DNA from: Myxococcota bacterium
GTDB lineage: Bacteria; Myxococcota_A; UBA9160; SMWR01
Length of the DNA: 64,000 nucleotides
NCBI GenBank assembly: GCA_039030075.1
Contig: JBCCEW010000028.1
Location: forward strand, 1-64,000
Reading direction: 5' to 3'
Shown here: piece by piece, positions 43,676-54,328 of the stretch
Layout of the letters: each line of letters starts with the position of its first letter
Position numbering within the stretch: position 1 is the stretch's first letter
Notes under the pieces: generated by a model
Told to the model about the DNA's origin: nothing
Databases searched by the model: none
What the model saw: the letters and a program-made list of their open reading frames with translations, nothing else
Made by a program: the position numbers and the translations under genes

Positions 43676-45255
43676 GCGGTCTGGGTTGGCGCCTCGGCGC
43701 CGTACTGGCCACGGTGGCGCTGTTCTCCTTCCTCACGGCGGCGAACTTCATCGACGAGGAGACGCGCCTCGCGAGCCCCGTGCTTCCCGACGATGGCCTG
43801 CGTCTCGGCCTCGACCTCCAGGGCGGCATCCACCGCGTGGTGGGCGTGAAGCTCGAGGAGGCCGAACTCCAGGAGCTGGTGTTCCTCAAGGACGCGCTCC
43901 TCGAAGAAGCGGACGAGGACCCTCAGCTGAGCGTCTCGAACGCGGTGGTCGAGAACGGCGTGCTGGTGGTGAGCCCGCGCGACGACGGGGCCGGCGTGAA
44001 GAGCTGGGCGGACGACTCGCGCTCCCTCTCGTTGGTGAGCGAGGAGGCCGGGCGCCTCGAGTACACCCTCGAGGATCAGGTCCGGCAGGACGTCCGCGAG
44101 CGCGGCATGGAGCAGGTGCTCGAGGTGCTGCGACTGCGCATCGCCGACCCGATCCAGGGCATTCCGGATTCGGTGGTCACCCGTCAGGGCGACGACCGGG
44201 TGCTGGTGCAGGTGCCGGGCGGTCAGATCGACCGCGATCGCCTCGACGACCTGCTCGAAGTCACGGGTTTCCTGGAGTTCAAGATCGTCCAGGACCTCGC
44301 GGACAACGAGAAGCTCCTGAACGACCGTTACCCGACCGGCCTTCCGCCCGGGACGAAGATCGTCTCGGAGCAGGACCCCGAGGACGATCGCAAGCTCACC
44401 GCGTACCTGCTCCCGGAGGAGCCCGACCTGACGGGTGACTTCCTGACCGACGCGCGCGTCGCCTTCGACCGACAGCAGCGACCGATCGTCTCCTTCAGCT
44501 TCAACAGCGAGGGAGCGCGGCGATTCGGGGAGCTCACCGGCGCGAACATCAACGAGCAGCTCGCGATCGTCCTCGACGACCGGGTCTACAGCGCCCCGGC
44601 GATCCGCTCGCGGATCGGTGCCCGGGGCCAGATCGAGGGACGCTTCACCACCGAAGAGGCCCGCGACCTCGCCGTCGTGCTGCGCTCGGGCTCGCTGCCG
44701 ATCCCGGTGGTGATCGAAGAGGAGCGCACCGTCGGTCCGGCCCTCGGCCAGGACTCGATCACCCGCGGCTACCGCGCGTCGATCCTGGGCCTGATCGTGA
44801 TCATCGGCTTCGTCGTCGGCTACTACCGCCTCTCGGGCGGCTACGCGAGCCTCGCGCTCGCCGCGAACCTGGTGATGCTGATGGGCATCATGTCGCTCTT
44901 CGAAGCGACGCTCACGATGCCGGGGATCGCGGGCATCGTGCTGACCGTCGGCATGGCGGTCGACGCCAACGTGATCATCTTCGAACGCATCCGCGAAGAG
45001 CTGCGCTCGGGCAAGGCTCCGCGCGCCGCGATCGCCACGGGGTACAACAAGACCTTCTGGACGATCATGGACGCGAACATCACCACCTTCATCACGGCCC
45101 TGGTGCTCTTCGAGTTCGGCACCGGACCCATCCAGGGTTTCGCCGTGACCTTGGCCGTGGGCATCGTGACCAGCGTGTTCTCGGCCCTGGTGCTCACGCG
45201 GCTGATGTTCTCGGTGCATCCGGGAACCCAGCCCGTCGAGCAGCTCTCGATCTAG
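43672..45255 (+). CDS. secD: SecD, protein translocase subunit
   Basis: A 527-residue RND-type membrane protein. Six membrane helices: one N-terminal (about 7-25) and five after residue 350. The large periplasmic P1 domain lies between. Conserved DGLRLGLDLQGGIHRVVGV (D1), the ADEGRL-like RADNEKL region, FTTEEARDLAVVLRSGSLPIPVVIEEERTVGPALG and MAVDANVIIFERIREEL are seen. SecDF pulls translocating proteins on the periplasmic side using the proton gradient. Confidence 0.97.
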   Translation: MSGLGWRLGAVLATVALFSFLTAANFIDEETRLASPVLPDDGLRLGLDLQGGIHRVVGVKLEEAELQELVFLKDALLEEADEDPQLSVSNAVVENGVLVVSPRDDGAGVKSWADDSRSLSLVSEEAGRLEYTLEDQVRQDVRERGMEQVLEVLRLRIADPIQGIPDSVVTRQGDDRVLVQVPGGQIDRDRLDDLLEVTGFLEFKIVQDLADNEKLLNDRYPTGLPPGTKIVSEQDPEDDRKLTAYLLPEEPDLTGDFLTDARVAFDRQQRPIVSFSFNSEGARRFGELTGANINEQLAIVLDDRVYSAPAIRSRIGARGQIEGRFTTEEARDLAVVLRSGSLPIPVVIEEERTVGPALGQDSITRGYRASILGLIVIIGFVVGYYRLSGGYASLALAANLVMLMGIMSLFEATLTMPGIAGIVLTVGMAVDANVIIFERIREELRSGKAPRAAIATGYNKTFWTIMDANITTFITALVLFEFGTGPIQGFAVTLAVGIVTSVFSALVLTRLMFSVHPGTQPVEQLSI

Positions 45256-45267
45256 TCGGAGGCCTCC

Positions 45268-46326
45268 GTGCGCGAAATCGTCCCGTCCGGGACTCACATC
45301 GACTTCCTGGGGCGCCGCCACATCGCGATCGCGGTGTCGCTTGCGGTGCTTGCCGCAGGCGTGTTGGCGGGAGCCATCCAGGGGGTCAAATTCGGCATCG
45401 ACTTCGTCGGCGGCACGGAAATGGCCGTGCGCTTCGATCCGGGCGTCGACGTCGACGAGAGCGCGCTGCGCAACGTGGTGGGCCGCTGCGGCGTCGATGA
45501 GCCGTCAGTCGTTCGCTACGGCGATGACGTCGAGCGCAAGGAGTTCCTGATCAAGTTCAAGGGCGCCGAGGCCGGCGAGGTGCCCGACTGTCCGCTCACG
45601 GAAACCGACCGTGCGGAACTCGCGGAGAAGGCCGAAAAGCAGGGCGGCGACGCCGGCAACCTCGAGTCGGCCCACATCATCAGCCGGATCCAGCGCGGCA
45701 TCCGCAACGACGTCGGCGAGTACGAGACGCTGCGCGTCGACTTCGTCGGCCCGCGCGTGGGCAGCGAGCTCACCGAGGCCGGGGTCCAGGCGATGACGAT
45801 CGCCGTGCTGCTGATCCTCGCCTATATCGCCTTCCGGTTCAGCTCGCGCTTCGCGCCCGGCGCCGTGGTCGCCCTGGTGCACGACGTCGGCATCACCTGC
45901 GCCGTCTTCGTGATCTTCGGGCTCGAGTTCGACCTGCGCGTCCTCGCGGCCCTGCTCGCCATCCTGGGCTACAGCCTGAACGACACGATCATCATCTACG
46001 ACCGGATCCGCGAGAACATGGAGATCCGGACGAAGTACGACCTGCTCGACGTCCTCAACCGGAGCGTCAACCAGACGCTCTCGCGGACGTTGCTGACGTC
46101 GGTGACGACCCTCGCCGCCGTGCTCTGCCTGCTCTTCCTGGGCGGCGAGGTGATCCGGCCCTTCGCGCTGGCGATGGCGATCGGGATCGTGGTCGGCACC
46201 TATTCGTCGACCTTCATCGCTGCGCCGACGCTGCTCTTCCTCGAGACGCGCTTCGGCGATTCGCCGGACGCGAAGGCGGCCGCCGCGAAGCGCAAGAAGG
46301 AGAAGGACCGCGAGCGGGCCGCCTAG
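45268..46326 (+). CDS. secF: SecF, protein translocase subunit
   Basis: A 352-residue partner of SecD. It has an N-terminal helix (about 14-34), GVKFGIDFVGGTEMAVRF, a periplasmic domain with an acidic/Lys-rich insert around residues 100-130, then five helices with LRVDFVGPRVGSEL, LGYSLNDTIIIYDRIREN and NQTLSRTLLTSVTTL. GTG at 45268 has GGAGG at 45257-45262. The last residues are highly charged (KRKKEKDRERAA). Confidence 0.97.
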   Translation: MREIVPSGTHIDFLGRRHIAIAVSLAVLAAGVLAGAIQGVKFGIDFVGGTEMAVRFDPGVDVDESALRNVVGRCGVDEPSVVRYGDDVERKEFLIKFKGAEAGEVPDCPLTETDRAELAEKAEKQGGDAGNLESAHIISRIQRGIRNDVGEYETLRVDFVGPRVGSELTEAGVQAMTIAVLLILAYIAFRFSSRFAPGAVVALVHDVGITCAVFVIFGLEFDLRVLAALLAILGYSLNDTIIIYDRIRENMEIRTKYDLLDVLNRSVNQTLSRTLLTSVTTLAAVLCLLFLGGEVIRPFALAMAIGIVVGTYSSTFIAAPTLLFLETRFGDSPDAKAAAAKRKKEKDRERAA

Positions 46327-46388
46327 CGGCTCGTTGGCAGTTCACTGAGATCGGATCCGTCGGGGTGCGGTGGCCCCGAGGCGGCGGA

Positions 46389-46910
46389 CTAGCCGGCCTT
46401 CCGGACCTCGGCGTCGTCGGTCGGAGCGCTGCTGCTGCCGCTGGCCTTGCCGCTTCCCGAGCCCATCTGGATGGTGCCGTTCAGGACGGCGCCCTCGGCC
46501 ACGATGAGCTTCGGCGCGCTGACGTCGCCCTCGACCACGCCCGTCGCCTGGATCTCGACGCGGTCGGTTCCGTGGACGTTGCCGGCGATGCGGCCGATCA
46601 CGACGACCGACTTCGCCCGTACTTCCGCCTGGACGGTGCCGTTGGCTCCGACCGTCAGCTGACTGTTCGGAAGCGTGACCTTGCCGTCCACCTTGCCTTC
46701 GATCACGAGATCTTCTTCGCCGGTCAGATCGCCCGCGATGGTGATCGACTTGCCGATGTTCGCCATGGTTCTCCCTTGGGTCGTTTCGCGTCCGCGCCGC
46801 ACCGGCACCGTCGAGCGCTCCAGGCGCTCTCGGAGTTCGGACTTGGGCTCGGCCTCGTCTGCCGGGCCAGCCGGTGCCGCCTTCGCGGCCGGCTTGTTGA
46901 ACAGGGGCAT
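46389..46910 (-). CDS. bactofilin
   Basis: A 173-residue polymer-forming cytoskeletal protein. A Pro/Ala-rich N-tail (about 45 residues) leads to the beta-helical bactofilin core: IGKSITIAGDLTGEEDLVIEGKVDGKV, VGANGTVQAEVRAKSVVVIGRIAGNV and RVEIQATGVVEGDV, with 18-20-residue turns, then a Gly/Ser tail. Bactofilins position cell-wall enzymes and other proteins and are common in Myxococcota. It lies 38 bases after the TolC-like gene on the same strand; TAAACT overlaps the TolC stop region as a possible -10. Confidence 0.92.
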   Translation of the reverse strand: MPLFNKPAAKAAPAGPADEAEPKSELRERLERSTVPVRRGRETTQGRTMANIGKSITIAGDLTGEEDLVIEGKVDGKVTLPNSQLTVGANGTVQAEVRAKSVVVIGRIAGNVHGTDRVEIQATGVVEGDVSAPKLIVAEGAVLNGTIQMGSGSGKASGSSSAPTDDAEVRKAG

Positions 46911-46948
46911 GGGGGGACTCCCGAGTCAACCAACGCGGAAGGCGCAGT

Positions 46949-48562
46949 TTACCTCAGGGGAGAGACGTCAGCGATCTTGATGTTGCGGCTGCGCAGGATC
47001 GTGCCCTGGGCGCGATCGAGTGCCGTGACCGACACGCGGTAGCTGCGGAAGGCGTCGATCTCGGCCTGCTCGCGGTCCACGAGGTCTTCTTCGCGCTGGA
47101 GGACGTCGAAGGGCGTCGACTCGCCGTACTCGAGCCGGATCTCCTCGGCGCGGAGCTGTTCGGCCGCGGCGATTCGGGCCTTCTTCGCCGCCTCGATGCC
47201 CTCCTGACTTGCCTCCAGATTGCGTGCGGCCTGCCGCACTTCGATCACGATCTGCTGGCGCAGGCGGCGGTGCTGGGTGCGCGCGCGGCGCATCTCGAGA
47301 TCGCGGATCGACTCGGTCGACTTCGCGGAGGTGTTGGGAAACGGGATCGAGAACCGCGCCCGGCCGGAATAGACGGGAGAGTCCTCGTAGTCGTCGACGC
47401 TGCGCCGGAAGCCGCCCTGATCCGGGGCGAAGGCCCCGCCTGGGATGAAGCTCCGGTTCGAGGACTGTCCCGACAGCCCGCGTTGGCCCACCGAGAAGAT
47501 GCCGTCCAGCTCCGGGAGGCGCTGATTGCGGGCGAAGGCGGACTGGACCTCGGAGCGCTCGATGGCTTTCAGGGCTGCGATGATCTCGGGCCGGTTCTGG
47601 AACGCGCGGCTCACCGCCGACTCGACGTCGATCTCGTAGGGCGTGTAGTCGTCGGGGCGGTCCTGGGGGACGATCTCGAGGCTGGACTCGGCGCTCAGGT
47701 TGGGTCCGAGCACCAGATCGATGAGGACGTCCTGCTGGTTGCGGTAGGTGTTGAGGGCCCGGATCAGCTCGACGTCGCGCTGGGCGACGCCGGCCTCGGC
47801 CTCGGTCACTTCGACCTTCGAGACGACCCCGACGTCGTACTGGGTCTGGGTCTGGTCCAGCAGCGCGGCCGCGGTTTCCTTGCTCTTCTCCGCCACGCGG
47901 AGGGCCTCGGCGTTCGCGATCAGGGTCCAGTAGGCGTCCTCGACCGACTGGATCTCGTCCATCACCGCGCGGCGGAAGTTCTCGGTGCTTTCCTTGGTGA
48001 GGATCCGGTTGGTCTGCACCTGGGTCCACGGCTGGCTCCAGATCAGGTCGCGCAAAATGGGCTGGGTGAGGCTGACGTTCCAGCCCGAGGTGTACTCGGG
48101 GGACAGGCTGGCGAACGCCTGGTTCGACGAGTTCTTCGCCCCCTCGTAGCGCGCTTCGTACTCGGTACCGATCCACGGCAGCAGGCCGCGGAACCCGCCG
48201 GCCCCGTCGGTCGTGCGCAGCCGCGTCTCCGTATTGCCCGCCAGGGCGTTCGCGTTCGGAGTCGTCTGGTCGTTGTAGCCGATCTCCGCAAAGGCGGTGG
48301 GATCGTAGGCGCCCCAGGCAACGTCCTCGTCGAGGTGGGCGATGATCGGCGAGTAGCGCTCGACCTGGACGTTGAGGTTGTTCTCGAGCGTCATCCGGAT
48401 CGCGTCCTGGAGGCTCAGCTCGAGCTTGCCGTGGAGCAGGGGGCCGCCGGCGCTCGTGGCGGGCCCCGGTTCGAGAACCGGAGCTTCCTCGATCTCCTCG
48501 GCGAGGCCGGGAAGGGGCAGGGCGAGGGCGAGGCACAGGGCCACGGATCTTCGGAACGGCAT
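46949..48562 (-). CDS. TolC-family outer-membrane channel
   Basis: A 537-residue outer-membrane efflux protein. It has a signal peptide (VALCLALALPLPGLA), then the TolC double repeat: LSLQDAIRMTLENNLNVQVERY ... and ESAVSRAFQNRPEIIAALKAIERSEVQSAFARNQRLPELDG ..., ending with long coiled coils. GGAGG stands just before two adjacent ATGs; the second (48562) has the better spacing. No membrane-fusion or pump gene is next to it, so its partner must lie elsewhere. It is divergent from ispD. Confidence 0.9.
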   Translation of the reverse strand: MPFRRSVALCLALALPLPGLAEEIEEAPVLEPGPATSAGGPLLHGKLELSLQDAIRMTLENNLNVQVERYSPIIAHLDEDVAWGAYDPTAFAEIGYNDQTTPNANALAGNTETRLRTTDGAGGFRGLLPWIGTEYEARYEGAKNSSNQAFASLSPEYTSGWNVSLTQPILRDLIWSQPWTQVQTNRILTKESTENFRRAVMDEIQSVEDAYWTLIANAEALRVAEKSKETAAALLDQTQTQYDVGVVSKVEVTEAEAGVAQRDVELIRALNTYRNQQDVLIDLVLGPNLSAESSLEIVPQDRPDDYTPYEIDVESAVSRAFQNRPEIIAALKAIERSEVQSAFARNQRLPELDGIFSVGQRGLSGQSSNRSFIPGGAFAPDQGGFRRSVDDYEDSPVYSGRARFSIPFPNTSAKSTESIRDLEMRRARTQHRRLRQQIVIEVRQAARNLEASQEGIEAAKKARIAAAEQLRAEEIRLEYGESTPFDVLQREEDLVDREQAEIDAFRSYRVSVTALDRAQGTILRSRNIKIADVSPLR

Positions 48563-48654
48563 CATTTCCTCCTGGGCGCCGGAGGCGAACTCTACCAGCG
48601 CCGTCGCTGAATGCGCGACGCCATGCCCGAGGGCTCGCCGGAACCCGGCTCGGC

Positions 48655-48660
48655 TATCTT
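48655..48660 (+). promoter_or_regulatory. putative -10 element of ispD
   Basis: TATCTT seven bases before the ATG at 48668, with no Shine-Dalgarno; a probable leaderless start. The gap to the divergent TolC-like gene is 105 bases. Confidence 0.4.
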
Positions 48661-48667
48661 GGCCGCC

Positions 48668-49336
48668 ATGCGGGTGGTGGCGATCGTGGTGGCCGGAGGG
48701 CAGGGGACGCGGGTCGGCGGCGAGCGGCCGAAGGCACTGCTCGAGGTCGCCGGACGCACCCTCTTGGGACACGCGGTCGCGGCGCTGGCCGAGGCGTCCC
48801 GGGTCGACGGGGTGCTGCCGGTGCTGCCCGCCGGGACCGAACTGCCCGCCGATGCGGCCACCGCCAAGTCCCTGCCTCCCGTGCCCGGCGGCACCGAGCG
48901 CCAGGACAGCGTGGCGGCCGGGGTGAACGCGCTGCCCGACACCGCCGAGTGGGTGGCCGTGCACGACGCGGCGCGGGCCCTGGTGCGGCCGGCGGCGATC
49001 GATCGGGTCGTCGAGGCAGCCCAGTCCCACGGTGCCGCGCTGCTGGCCGTCCCGGTGGCCGACACGCTGAAGCGGGTCGAGGGGACCCGCGTGGTCGAGT
49101 CGCCTCCCCGGGAGTCGTTCTGGGCGGCCCAGACGCCCCAGGTGTTCCGGGTCGAACTGCTGCGCGAAGCGCTCGACAAGGCCCGCGCCGAAGGGCGGCA
49201 GGGCACCGACTGTGCCCAGCTCGTCGCGGCGCTGGGTGTGCCGGTCGAGATCGTCGAGGGCGACCGCGACAATTGGAAGATCACTTACCCCGAAGATCTC
49301 GAGGCAGCCGGGCGCATCCTGGGAGAGCGAGCGTGA
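48668..49336 (+). CDS. ispD: 2-C-methyl-D-erythritol 4-phosphate cytidylyltransferase
   Basis: A 222-residue nucleotidyltransferase of the MEP isoprenoid pathway. The CTP-binding loop is [24 protein letters not shown], with [11 protein letters not shown] and the catalytic Arg/Lys set, VPVADTLKR and [10 protein letters not shown]. It makes CDP-methylerythritol. ispF overlaps its stop by 4 bases; the two act in the same pathway, and ispE (between them in the pathway) is not in the window. Confidence 0.96.
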   Translation: MRVVAIVVAGGQGTRVGGERPKALLEVAGRTLLGHAVAALAEASRVDGVLPVLPAGTELPADAATAKSLPPVPGGTERQDSVAAGVNALPDTAEWVAVHDAARALVRPAAIDRVVEAAQSHGAALLAVPVADTLKRVEGTRVVESPPRESFWAAQTPQVFRVELLREALDKARAEGRQGTDCAQLVAALGVPVEIVEGDRDNWKITYPEDLEAAGRILGERA

Positions 49337-49814
49337 GCGGGTTCCGCATCGGTCAGGCCGTCGACGTCCACGCCCTCGCCGAGGGCCGCCCGCTGGTCCT
49401 CGGCGGACTGGAGATCCCCCACGACAAGGGTCTGGCCGGACACTCGGATGGCGACGCCCTGTTGCACGCCGTGGCCAGCGCACTGCTGGGTGCACTCGGC
49501 GACGGCGATCTCGGCACCCACTTCCCGTCGTCGGATCCGAGCCTCGAGGGCATCGCGAGCCGGGTGCTGGTCGAGCGCGTGATGCAGCGCGTGAGCGACG
49601 CGGGCTTCGCGATCGCCAACGTCGACTCGACGGTCGTGGCCCAGGAGCCGCGCCTCGGGCCCCATCTCGAGAAGCTCCGCGCCTCGCTGGCCGACGTGCT
49701 CGGCGCCGGGCGTCACCGGGTCAACGTGAAGGTCACGAGCACCGATCATCTCGGCTTCCTCGGGCGAGGGGAGGGCATCGCGGCGATGGCGGTGGTGCTG
49801 CTGGAGGCGCGTTC

Positions 49815-49818
<4 letters not shown>
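49333..49818 (+). CDS. ispF: 2-C-methyl-D-erythritol 2,4-cyclodiphosphate synthase
   Basis: A 161-residue trimeric zinc enzyme. The metal ligands are in QAVDVHAL (DxH) and [12 protein letters not shown]; the pattern [11 protein letters not shown] and [23 protein letters not shown] is diagnostic. It closes the cyclic diphosphate ring in the MEP pathway. GTG at 49333 is coupled to ispD and its stop to uvrB. Confidence 0.97.
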
Positions 49819-51806
<1,988 letters not shown>

Positions 51807-51808
51807 GC

Positions 51809-53680
51809 GTGTCGCTGGCCGAACGTGCGGACGGGCTGCCGACCGGTCCCGGGGTGTACCTGTTCAAGAACGAGAAGGGGAGCGTCCTCTACGTCGGCAA
51901 GGCCCAGAACCTCCGCAGCCGGGTGAAGCAGTACGTCGGCGGTGGCGACGGCCGCTATCAGATCCCGAAGCTCCTGGACCGTGCGCGCGACGTCGACGTG
52001 ATCGTCACGCCCAACGTGAAGGACGCCCTGCTGCTCGAGAACGAGCTGATCAAGCGCCACAAGCCCCCGTTCAACGTGCGGCTGCGCGACGACAAGCAGT
52101 ATCTCGCGCTGCGCCTCCACCCGCGCGAGACCTGGCCCCGGCTGCGCGAAGTCCGGAAGTTCGCCGACGACGGCGCCGACTACTTCGGACCCTATACCTC
52201 GAGCGTCGCGATGCACGAGGCGCTCTCGAATCTGCGGCGGATCTTCCCGCTGCGGTCGTGCAGCGAAGGCACCTTCAAGGACTACCGCCGGCGCGGACGC
52301 CCGTGCATCGAGTTCGAGATGAAGCGCTGCCTCGGGCCCTGCTGCGACAAGGTGGATGCCCAGACCTACGCCGAGCTGGTGCAGGGGACCTCGCTCTTCC
52401 TCCGCGGTCGCTCGGACGAGCTGGTGAACCGGCTGCGCGAACGCATGCAGCGCGCCTCGCATGAGGAACGCTTCGAAGAGGCGGCGCGGCTCCGCGATCG
52501 CATCGGCGCCGTCGAGCGGACGGTGGAACGCCAGCAGATCGTGGGCGAGCGCCAGGCCGATCGCGACGTGTTCGGCGTGGCGCGCCGCGGAGGGGACGTC
52601 GAGCTGCACGTGCTCCATGTTCGTGAGGGTCGGGTGATCGGCGCGCAGGGCTACGGCCTCGACGACGTCGTGCTCGGCGACGCCGATCTGGTCAGCTCCT
52701 TCCTGGGGCAGTACTACGCGGTGGGGACGGGCCGGCAGATCCCGCGCGAGGTCGTGTCGCCCGTTGATCTCGAGGCGGGTGAGGCCCTCGAGTCCTGGTT
52801 GACGGATCTTGCTGAACATCGCGTGAGAGTTCGGGTTCCTCAGCGCGGTGCGCTCCGAGAGCTGGTCGAGATGGCCGACCAGAATGCCCAGCTCGGACTG
52901 CAGCGCCGGCTCGAAGCCCAGGAGAGCGTGGCCGCGACCCTGGAGGAGCTCCGCGGTGCGCTCCAGCTCCCCGAGCCGCCGCGGACGATCGAGGGCTACG
53001 ACATCTCGACGCTGCACGGGACGCTCACCGTGGGGAGTCGCGTCTGCTTCGTCGACGGTCAGCCCCACAAGGCGGGCTATCGGCGCTACCGGATTCGCGA
53101 GGCGCCGCCCGACGACGACTACGCCTGCCTGCGCGAGGTGCTCACCCGGCGCCTCGCCAAGGCCGACACGGACCCGCTGCCGGACCTGCTGCTGATCGAT
53201 GGCGGCAAGGGCCAGCTCGCGGTGGTCGCGGCAGCGCTCGCGGACGCGGGGCGCGAGGTTCCCGCGGCCTCGATCGCGAAGGAACGCGACGAGGACGCGC
53301 CCCAGTTCCGGGTTCGCCGCTCGGGGGGGCTCAAGGCCGAGCGGATCTTCCTCCCGAATCGAAAAGACCCGATCCAGCTGCCGCCGAGTGCGCGGGGGCT
53401 GTTGCTGCTGCAGCGCGTGCGCGACGAGTCGCACCGCTTTGCCATCGAGTTCCAGCGCTCCCTGCGCTCGAAGCAGAACTTCACGTCGATCCTCGAGGAG
53501 CTGCCCGGGATCGGTCCGGGGAAGCGGCGCACCTTGTTGAAGGAGCTCGGGACCTTGCGCGCGATTCGCGAGGCATCGCCCGAGACACTGGCCGCGCTCC
53601 CCGGCATCTCGCGCGCCAACGCCGAGACGATCCACGGCTTCTTCGCGGCGTTGCGCGGCGGCGAAGGGCAGGCCGGTTGA
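51809..53680 (+). CDS. uvrC: UvrC, excinuclease ABC subunit C
   Basis: A 623-residue nuclease. The GIY-YIG domain is at the start (GPGVYLFKNEKGSVLYVGKAQNLRSRV), a Cys-rich segment follows (CSEG ... RPCIEFEMKRCLGPC), then the UVR motif, the RNase-H-like nuclease domain (IEGYDISTLHG, LIDGGKGQL) and the C-terminal tandem helix-hairpin-helix (LPGIGPGKRRTLL). It cuts on both sides of lesions held by UvrB. GTG at 51809. Confidence 0.97.
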   Translation: MSLAERADGLPTGPGVYLFKNEKGSVLYVGKAQNLRSRVKQYVGGGDGRYQIPKLLDRARDVDVIVTPNVKDALLLENELIKRHKPPFNVRLRDDKQYLALRLHPRETWPRLREVRKFADDGADYFGPYTSSVAMHEALSNLRRIFPLRSCSEGTFKDYRRRGRPCIEFEMKRCLGPCCDKVDAQTYAELVQGTSLFLRGRSDELVNRLRERMQRASHEERFEEAARLRDRIGAVERTVERQQIVGERQADRDVFGVARRGGDVELHVLHVREGRVIGAQGYGLDDVVLGDADLVSSFLGQYYAVGTGRQIPREVVSPVDLEAGEALESWLTDLAEHRVRVRVPQRGALRELVEMADQNAQLGLQRRLEAQESVAATLEELRGALQLPEPPRTIEGYDISTLHGTLTVGSRVCFVDGQPHKAGYRRYRIREAPPDDDYACLREVLTRRLAKADTDPLPDLLLIDGGKGQLAVVAAALADAGREVPAASIAKERDEDAPQFRVRRSGGLKAERIFLPNRKDPIQLPPSARGLLLLQRVRDESHRFAIEFQRSLRSKQNFTSILEELPGIGPGKRRTLLKELGTLRAIREASPETLAALPGISRANAETIHGFFAALRGGEGQAG

Positions 53681-53720
53681 GCCCACCGCCACATCCAGCG
53701 AGGGAAGGCGACTGCCCATC

Positions 53721-53760
53721 TGGGTGCTTCGTTTCCCTTGGCTGGGTGCTTCGTTTCCCT
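53721..53760. repeat. two direct copies of an 18-base sequence
   Basis: TGGGTGCTTCGTTTCCCT at 53721-53738 and again at 53743-53760, separated by 4 bases, in the 208-base gap after uvrC. AGGGAA at 53701-53706 is complementary to the TTCCCT end. No other copy was noticed in the window. Confidence 0.8.
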
Positions 53761-53881
53761 CGGCGGTCGTGGGCGGGGGAGACGCCCGATCGGATCGCGG
53801 CGCGGGAAGGTCCCGGGGTTCGGGGACTTGGCGTCGCAGCTGCACACGCCTGGGGCCGTGGCATCGATCTTGCTCATTTTC

Positions 53882-53897
53882 TCGTCCCATGGGACGA
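53882..53897. promoter_or_regulatory. 16-base perfect palindrome centred on a start codon
   Basis: TCGTCCCATGGGACGA is its own reverse complement and holds the ATG at 53889 in its centre, flanked by TTTTC and AAAAC. It could be a repressor site, or in RNA a 6-bp hairpin with the start codon in the loop. Confidence 0.5.
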
Positions 53898-54251
53898 AAA
53901 CCGCTCGAACTGCACACCCCGGACCCCCACCGCGTCCAGCTCAGCGAGGAGCTGGTGCGGCTCGGCCTGTCCCGCGACGAGGCAGAGCCCCTGGCCGGCG
54001 AACTGCTCCGGATGGCCGAGAAGCTGCCGGCTGCCGAGTATCGGGCGCTCGTCGAAGGAGTCGTGCTCGGCCAGCGCCTGCGACGCGCCGGGAGCGGCAT
54101 CCACGAGAGCGGCACCTCGAGCCTGACCCCGATCCTCGAAGACTTCGCCAGCGAGTTGAAGAAGCTCGACGAGGGACTGCGCGTGCTCACCGCGTATCTG
54201 GTCCGACTGCGCGACGAGACGCGCGGGAGCCGCGACCAGACGCTGCACTGA
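53889..54251 (+). CDS. small helical protein of unknown function
   Basis: A 120-residue cytoplasmic protein, charged and mostly helical: VQLSEELVRLGLSRDEAEPLAGELLRMAEKLP, EYRALVEGVVLGQRL, then an acidic LEDFASELKKLDEGLRVLTAYLVRLRDE. No family is recognised. It has no Shine-Dalgarno; its ATG is inside a 16-base palindrome. It lies between uvrC and comEC on the same strand. An ATG-less upstream extension is possible but lacks coding character. Confidence 0.6.
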   Translation: MGRKPLELHTPDPHRVQLSEELVRLGLSRDEAEPLAGELLRMAEKLPAAEYRALVEGVVLGQRLRRAGSGIHESGTSSLTPILEDFASELKKLDEGLRVLTAYLVRLRDETRGSRDQTLH

Positions 54252-54328
54252 TCCCACGAGTCCTGCTGGGCGCGTCGACGCACGGAAGTCGCGCGCGGTA
54301 ACGTCTCGCCACTCCGGTCCCGCGGAGT

